This document shows positions 60,332-64,000 of a stretch of DNA of 64,000 bases, one piece after another. The position numbers were made by a program, and so were the translations under genes. Position 1 is the stretch's first letter. The number at the start of each line of letters is the position of its first letter. The notes under the pieces were generated by a model. It saw only the letters and a list, made by a program, of their open reading frames with translations. It had not been told where the DNA came from and did no database searches. Origin of the DNA: SKLM01 sp964575455 (GTDB lineage Bacteria; Chloroflexota; Anaerolineae; B4-G1); assembly GCA_964575455.1 (NCBI GenBank), contig CAZNRX010000016.1:1-64000 (forward strand), in the 5' to 3' direction.

Positions 60332-61813
60332 TTAGATGTGGCGACGTTCTATGTACCATCGGTCGGCCTGCACGTCGCGAAAGATGACCTTCATCCGCCC
60401 AGGTGACTGCGTCGACGGGCGGGATCCCCGCCACGCCTCAATTTCCAGCCGGAAGTAGTCGCGTTCGATGGGGCGGGGTCCCCACCAGCGCCGCCGTTCA
60501 CGCCAGTGTTCGTAGATGGACTGCACCTCCCAGATGCGCTCGCGCCACAGGATGCCTCTGGGCAGGCCCTCGTGGTCAGTCGTGACTTGTGTGGGGGATG
60601 GTGAGGGGGCGACGACTAGGGAGGCGACGAGAATCACAAGCTCTCCAAAGCGGTCCCGCAAGCGCCGCAGCGTCTCGCGCAGCTTGTGACCAACACGAAG
60701 AGCACCACGAAAGGTGGCGGGGGAGGCAAGGGGTGAGGCCGCCGCCGCTGGGTCGGCGGAGCCAAAGAAGGCAAGTTGGGTGGCGCCTCGGTGGAAGGGC
60801 CGCAGGGGGAAGAGGGTCAAGGTGAGTCCGGTCACTGGCCCGCCGATGGTCAAACCACCGAGCATGCGAGCCCCCAGGCGAGAGATTTGGTCGGCGCTGG
60901 AGGAGGGGGGCTTGACCGGCTTACCGGCTGTGTGCTTGTCACTATGTAGATCCTCGATCTCCAACAGCAGACCTTCAGCCTGATAGCCACGACGGTCGAT
61001 TTCCTTGGCCAACTCGTCCGCCATGTGTTCCATATGGGCCAGCAGGGGCCATCGATCGCTCACCGGGTCGAGGAAGGTATGCGACTGTGTGAGCCGGAGG
61101 GGAGGGGCGTCGGCATGCACAGGTCGAGCGTCCATTCCACAGGCCAGATCATAGGCGGTGCCGGCGGAGCTGCCGAACTGGCGGAGCACGGCCGGGCGGG
61201 GCAGCTTGGCAAGGGCGCCTAGGGTGCGCACCCCCAACAGGCGCAGACGGCATTCCATCTCCGGATCAAGGGGGAGGACTGAGATATCCAATGGCGAGAG
61301 AAAGGCCCGTTCCTCACCGGATGACACGACGCTCATCTCCCCGGGCCTGGCAGCTCGCGCGGCTTGCCGGGCCACGAACTTGCCGCTGGCCGCGCCGATC
61401 TGAACGTCCAATGCCGCAGTGTTGAAGGTCTCTTTGATGAGTCGCCGCGTCGCCTCACTGGCGTCGTCGAACCGTCGCTTGAGGCCCGAGATGTCGGCGT
61501 ACACGAGCCCGAGCTCGGCGGCCTCCACGGTCGGGGTGAAGCGCCTGGCACTGTCGATCAGGGCGTGGTGAACGGCGCTATACGCCTCCTCATCAGCGGG
61601 CAGGAAGCGGGCCTCGGGACACAGCGTCTCCGCCTGGGTAAGGCGCATGCCCGGCTCCACCCCGGCGCTCGTGGCCTGGGGACAGCAGTCGAGCACCGCC
61701 CCCTCATCCCAGCGCCGCCCGCCGACGATCAAAGGCGCATTGGCCAGGGTCGGGTCACGTCGCCACTCCACGCGCACCGGAAGTTGCGGGATCAATAGAC
61801 AAGCTACCCACAT
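60332..61813 (-). CDS. imuB: ImuB-like Y-family polymerase homologue
   Basis: This 493-aa protein of the Y-family fold lacks the catalytic carboxylates. Where active enzymes have D-x-D near the start it reads CLLIPQLPVRVEW, and the S-I-D-E motif is replaced by LGLVYADISGL. These changes fit ImuB, the non-catalytic bridge that brings DnaE2 to the sliding clamp. The C-terminus has a DUF6504-like region (WGPRPIERDYFRLEIEAW, VIFRDVQADRWYIERR). A P-S-T-Q-S-P insertion from the 19-bp repeat family lies near residue 468. The usual partner imuA is absent. Confidence 0.88.
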   Translation of the reverse strand: MWVACLLIPQLPVRVEWRRDPTLANAPLIVGGRRWDEGAVLDCCPQATSAGVEPGMRLTQAETLCPEARFLPADEEAYSAVHHALIDSARRFTPTVEAAELGLVYADISGLKRRFDDASEATRRLIKETFNTAALDVQIGAASGKFVARQAARAARPGEMSVVSSGEERAFLSPLDISVLPLDPEMECRLRLLGVRTLGALAKLPRPAVLRQFGSSAGTAYDLACGMDARPVHADAPPLRLTQSHTFLDPVSDRWPLLAHMEHMADELAKEIDRRGYQAEGLLLEIEDLHSDKHTAGKPVKPPSSSADQISRLGARMLGGLTIGGPVTGLTLTLFPLRPFHRGATQLAFFGSADPAAAASPLASPATFRGALRVGHKLRETLRRLRDRFGELVILVASLVVAPSPSPTQVTTDHEGLPRGILWRERIWEVQSIYEHWRERRRWWGPRPIERDYFRLEIEAWRGSRPSTQSPGRMKVIFRDVQADRWYIERRHI

Positions 61814-61834
61814 CGTGCCCCCTTGCCGTCTTGT

Positions 61835-61850
61835 TAGAACATATGTTCTA
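61835..61850. promoter_or_regulatory. LexA (SOS) operator
   Basis: TAGAACATATGTTCTA is a perfect palindrome containing GAAC-N4-GTTC, the LexA box form of Gram-positive-type bacteria. It sits directly downstream of the imuB -10 box and 22 nt before the ATG, where a bound repressor would block transcription. Confidence 0.88.
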
Positions 61851-61878
61851 TTTTAGGGGCAAACGACGCGATTGTCAA
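61850..61878 (-). promoter_or_regulatory. Sigma70 promoter of imuB-dnaE2
   Basis: On the reverse strand TTGACA (61873-61878), a 17-nt spacer and TAAAAT (61850-61855) form a near-consensus promoter. The LexA box abuts and overlaps the -10 by one base. Confidence 0.88.
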
Positions 61879-61960
61879 TCGGAGAGCGTGATGTGAATTG
61901 GGAGTATGGGGGCATGAGACCGGCAGATGGATCGTATCAGGTCCTTATGCCTGTCTTGCG

Positions 61961-61988
61961 TTGAATTCCTGGGAGGTTATGGTAAAGT
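61961..61988 (+). promoter_or_regulatory. Putative promoter of the DUF1622 gene
   Basis: TTGAAT (61961-61966), a 16-nt spacer and TAAAGT (61983-61988) lie about 100 nt before the start at 62090. This is a weak candidate. Confidence 0.35.
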
Positions 61989-62089
61989 AGGGGGCGTGGG
62001 ACTGTCTTTCCGTCGTGATGAACCTATCGCTCTCCTTCCAACCAGGGTGGGGACGCCATCCAGATCGACTACCGGGCCAGGAGGCACCT

Positions 62090-62581
62090 ATGAGCGTTCG
62101 AAGCATCAGCCGCTGGGCAGCCTTGTTTCTACTACTCGTCGCCGTGGGATGCTCCCCTCCAGCCGGGGAAGGACCAGAGGCCGACTCCGGGCTGGAGCCC
62201 CTGACGTTCTTCAGCCCGATTGCGCACGCCGTGGCCAAGGGCATCGAGATCGTAGGGATCTGCATCATCGTGGTGGGGGCCGCCCTGGCGAGCGCTGCCT
62301 TCCTCTGGGAGTGGAGCCGGGGGCAAGCTTTCCCCGAGGCGTACCGACGCTACCGCGAGCGGTTGGGACAGGCGATCCTTCTGGGCCTGGAGTTTCTAGT
62401 GGCCGCCGATATCATCGGCACCGTGGCGGTCGACCCAACGTTTCGCAACGTTAGCATTCTAGGTGCCATCGTGGCCATACGGACGTTCCTGAGCTTTGCG
62501 CTGGAGGTCGAGATTCAGGGCCGCTGGCCCTGGCAGTCCGACGGCAAAGCCGCACTTGATCGTGAGAGGCGCGCAGCTTGA
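62090..62581 (+). CDS. DUF1622 family membrane protein
   Basis: This 163-aa protein starts with a signal-like helix ending in VAVGC, a possible lipobox. Two or three membrane segments follow, with the DUF1622 pattern GIEIVGICIIVVGAALA, YRRYRERLGQAILLGLEFLVAADIIGTV and VRNVSIL-type spacing, here TFRNVSILGAIVAIRTFLSFALEVEI. ATG 62090 is supported by GGAGG just upstream. The function is unknown. It is transcribed away from imuB. Confidence 0.88.
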   Translation: MSVRSISRWAALFLLLVAVGCSPPAGEGPEADSGLEPLTFFSPIAHAVAKGIEIVGICIIVVGAALASAAFLWEWSRGQAFPEAYRRYRERLGQAILLGLEFLVAADIIGTVAVDPTFRNVSILGAIVAIRTFLSFALEVEIQGRWPWQSDGKAALDRERRAA

Positions 62582-62653
62582 CAGGAATGGGGAATTGGCC
62601 CAAGCGGGTCGTGGCTCTGCTCAGGTCCCCCAGCCTGTCTCTGTCGGAGCTGC

Positions 62654-63466
62654 CTATTCGCGTCTATCGGCCCGCGGAGCGCGCCGCTGCCAGAGCCCGA
62701 CGCCCCAGCGCACGATGGCCAGCTGGGAGAGGCCGATCCAGATCAGGAGCAGGGTAGCTCCCCAGGCGACTGTCTGAATCGGGCGGCCCACGTTTTGGCG
62801 GGCGGTTCCCACGCGCGTCTGGAGCTGCTCCAGATTGCTGCGGTGACTGCTGAGCGCCGCGTCGGCGTCGACCACGTTCTGGCGGATGCCCAACATATGG
62901 TCTCCCATGAGCGCGATGCCGCTTTGGACGTCGTCGAGGCTGGCGCTGGTCTCAAGCAGTCCGGCTCCCATAGCGCGCAAGCTCTCGGGCACCGGCGCCA
63001 GGCCCGCCCCGGCCTCCGCCACGGCTTGATCGAGCGGGATATTCGGATCGTAGCCTCCAACGCCGAGCTGCTGAAGGCTGCGGAGCAGCTGATCGATCAC
63101 CGCAGCTGTCTCCTCCAGCGCATCCAGGGCCAGCAGCGAGGCCTCAATGCTCTGTGGCAGATCATCTTCGGCCAGTCCAGCTATCTCGTCGACCGTCACC
63201 CGGGTGCTGCTCAACGTTTGACTCACGTCGAGCGTTGTGGTGTAGAGGCCATTGATGGCGATGGCGGCGCCGTCCAGCGTGGTAGACGCTACGTCCAGCG
63301 AGCGGTCGACATCCTTCAGTGTGTCTGAGAGCAGGAGCAGGCTATCGTCGGCCGCGACTGCGACATCCTCGGCCGCGCGCCAGACGTAGATCACGCCCAG
63401 GGCGCTGAGCGCGATCCCCAGGGCGCCAAGTAGGATGAGCAACGTGCCTAGGATACGTCGAGTCAT
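62654..63466 (-). CDS. Membrane protein with extracytoplasmic coiled coil
   Basis: This 270-aa protein has one N-terminal transmembrane helix (ILGTLLILLGALGIALSALGVIYVW), about 185 residues of heptad-like helix rich in Ala, Leu, Asp and Ser (SLLLLSDTLKDVDRSLDVAS; TRVTVDEIAGLAEDDLPQSI) and a C-terminal helix (WGATLLLIWIGLSQLAIV). The layout resembles sensor or adhesion stalks, without a recognised signalling domain. The start overlaps the stop of the SCP2 gene (ATGA), so both are co-translated. Confidence 0.8.
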   Translation of the reverse strand: MTRRILGTLLILLGALGIALSALGVIYVWRAAEDVAVAADDSLLLLSDTLKDVDRSLDVASTTLDGAAIAINGLYTTTLDVSQTLSSTRVTVDEIAGLAEDDLPQSIEASLLALDALEETAAVIDQLLRSLQQLGVGGYDPNIPLDQAVAEAGAGLAPVPESLRAMGAGLLETSASLDDVQSGIALMGDHMLGIRQNVVDADAALSSHRSNLEQLQTRVGTARQNVGRPIQTVAWGATLLLIWIGLSQLAIVRWGVGLWQRRAPRADRRE

Positions 63467-63849
63467 GAGGGCACCTCCTCTTGTTCGGTCACGCGCTTGC
63501 GTGCTTCCTGGTAGAGCGCGGTCAGGTCGTTCTGGACCCGCTGCACGGTCATAGCTCGACGGGCGTCGCCGTCGAACGAGATCTTCCCCGACATGGCCGC
63601 CCGAGCGGGGTTGATTCGGCCGGTGAACATCGCATCCATCACATCGGCGTCCATCTCCAGCCGGACCTCCGCCGGAGCTGGTGGCTGGCCCAGACCGCCA
63701 ATGACCGTGCCGTCCTGGAAGCCCAGGTAGACCTCCAGGCTTGGATCTTGCAGCACGTAGTGCGTGGTCAACTGGCGTCCCTTGGCAAACTCTTTTAAGG
63801 CCGGGTCGTCTGCGGCGAGCTCGACGAAGGCGTCTAAGACGCGCTTCAT
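63463..63849 (-). CDS. SCP2 sterol-binding-like domain protein
   Basis: This protein of about 128 aa has the SCP2 lipid-binding fold pattern. It runs from YLGFQDGTVIGGLG through AEVRLEMDADVMDAMFTGRINPARAAMSGKISFDGD to a closing helix MTVQRVQNDLTALYQEA. It may bind lipid or acyl-CoA. ATG 63849 follows GAGGGAG and is preferred. The open frame continues upstream to at least 63951 and is not closed within the window edge, so a longer N-terminus is possible. Confidence 0.8.
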   Translation of the reverse strand: MKRVLDAFVELAADDPALKEFAKGRQLTTHYVLQDPSLEVYLGFQDGTVIGGLGQPPAPAEVRLEMDADVMDAMFTGRINPARAAMSGKISFDGDARRAMTVQRVQNDLTALYQEARKRVTEQEEVPS

Positions 63850-64000
63850 CTCTCCCTCGCTCAGTGGCTGGAGTGGGGTTGAGACGTCTTGTTGCCGCTC
63901 TTCACGCCCAGTCGAGCTGCGACCGCTTCCCAGACCACGCAGTGCGGCCAAGACCCGCCTGACAAGCCCCTGACGCGTCGCGTCCCCCGCTCTTGTCCCC

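Overview
The window is GC-rich, gene-dense bacterial DNA. It carries polar lipoproteins, a single-haem c-type lipoprotein, a LexA-type SOS box of the GAAC-N4-GTTC form, TTG and GTG starts with strong Shine-Dalgarno (SD) sequences, and a secreted protein ending in an LPIIFRN-like tail. Together these suggest a free-living member of the Chloroflexota (Anaerolineae or a relative). That assignment is inference; no rRNA or tRNA is present to confirm it.

Layout. (1) 1-5500: a D-2-hydroxyacid dehydrogenase, then a reverse-strand operon (class V aminotransferase, serA-type dehydrogenase, DUF1015). That operon sits behind a sigma70 promoter, a tandem glycine riboswitch and an intrinsic terminator. (2) 5600-13620: a tight reverse-strand operon of a multi-domain histidine kinase, a TetR ligand-domain fragment lacking its DNA-binding half, a deacetylase-like lipoprotein and a large duplicated secreted hydrolase-like protein. 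Two phased palindromes lie at its promoter. (3) 13680-15200: an inositol-monophosphatase-like enzyme and a c-type cytochrome lipoprotein. (4) 15280-25150: a nine-gene reverse-strand surface-polysaccharide operon (nucleotidyltransferase-like, B12 radical SAM, O-antigen ligase/polymerase, FG-GAP lipoprotein, unknown anchored protein, GT39, flippase, methyltransferase). (5) 25250-31030: UbiA prenyltransferase, an OmpR-type regulator, an MgtC/DUF4010 membrane protein, an HtrA protease and a double universal stress protein. (6) 31015-39950: a giant cyclic beta-1,2-glucan synthase, frameshifted at a G7 run. (7) 39950-42700: decayed polX and rhomboid remnants, then ligA. (8) 42700-51800: stress-type genes (PRC-barrel, DUF72, HPF-like, P-type ATPase, baeRF-like, DagK, YjbQ). 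(9) 51890-56770: GT2, a PPC/DUF296 protein, two ABC-2 permeases without an ATPase, and a TetR with its operator. (10) 56770-61880: an SOS-controlled imuB-dnaE2 mutagenesis pair. (11) 62090-63950: DUF1622, a coiled-coil membrane protein and an SCP2 protein.

The most unusual aspect is a population of short GC-rich, often palindromic repeats that occur both between genes and, with periods divisible by three, inside coding sequences without breaking them. These include 15-bp units in the glucan synthase, 30-bp units in the O-antigen ligase (28 nt of which recur exactly in the glucan synthase), an 18-19 bp family shared by dnaE2, imuB and intergenic sites, and a proline-rich expansion in dnaE2. 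REP-like hairpins and a tandem pair of 159-bp MITE-like elements add to this. No CRISPR array, prophage, IS transposase, rRNA or tRNA was seen.
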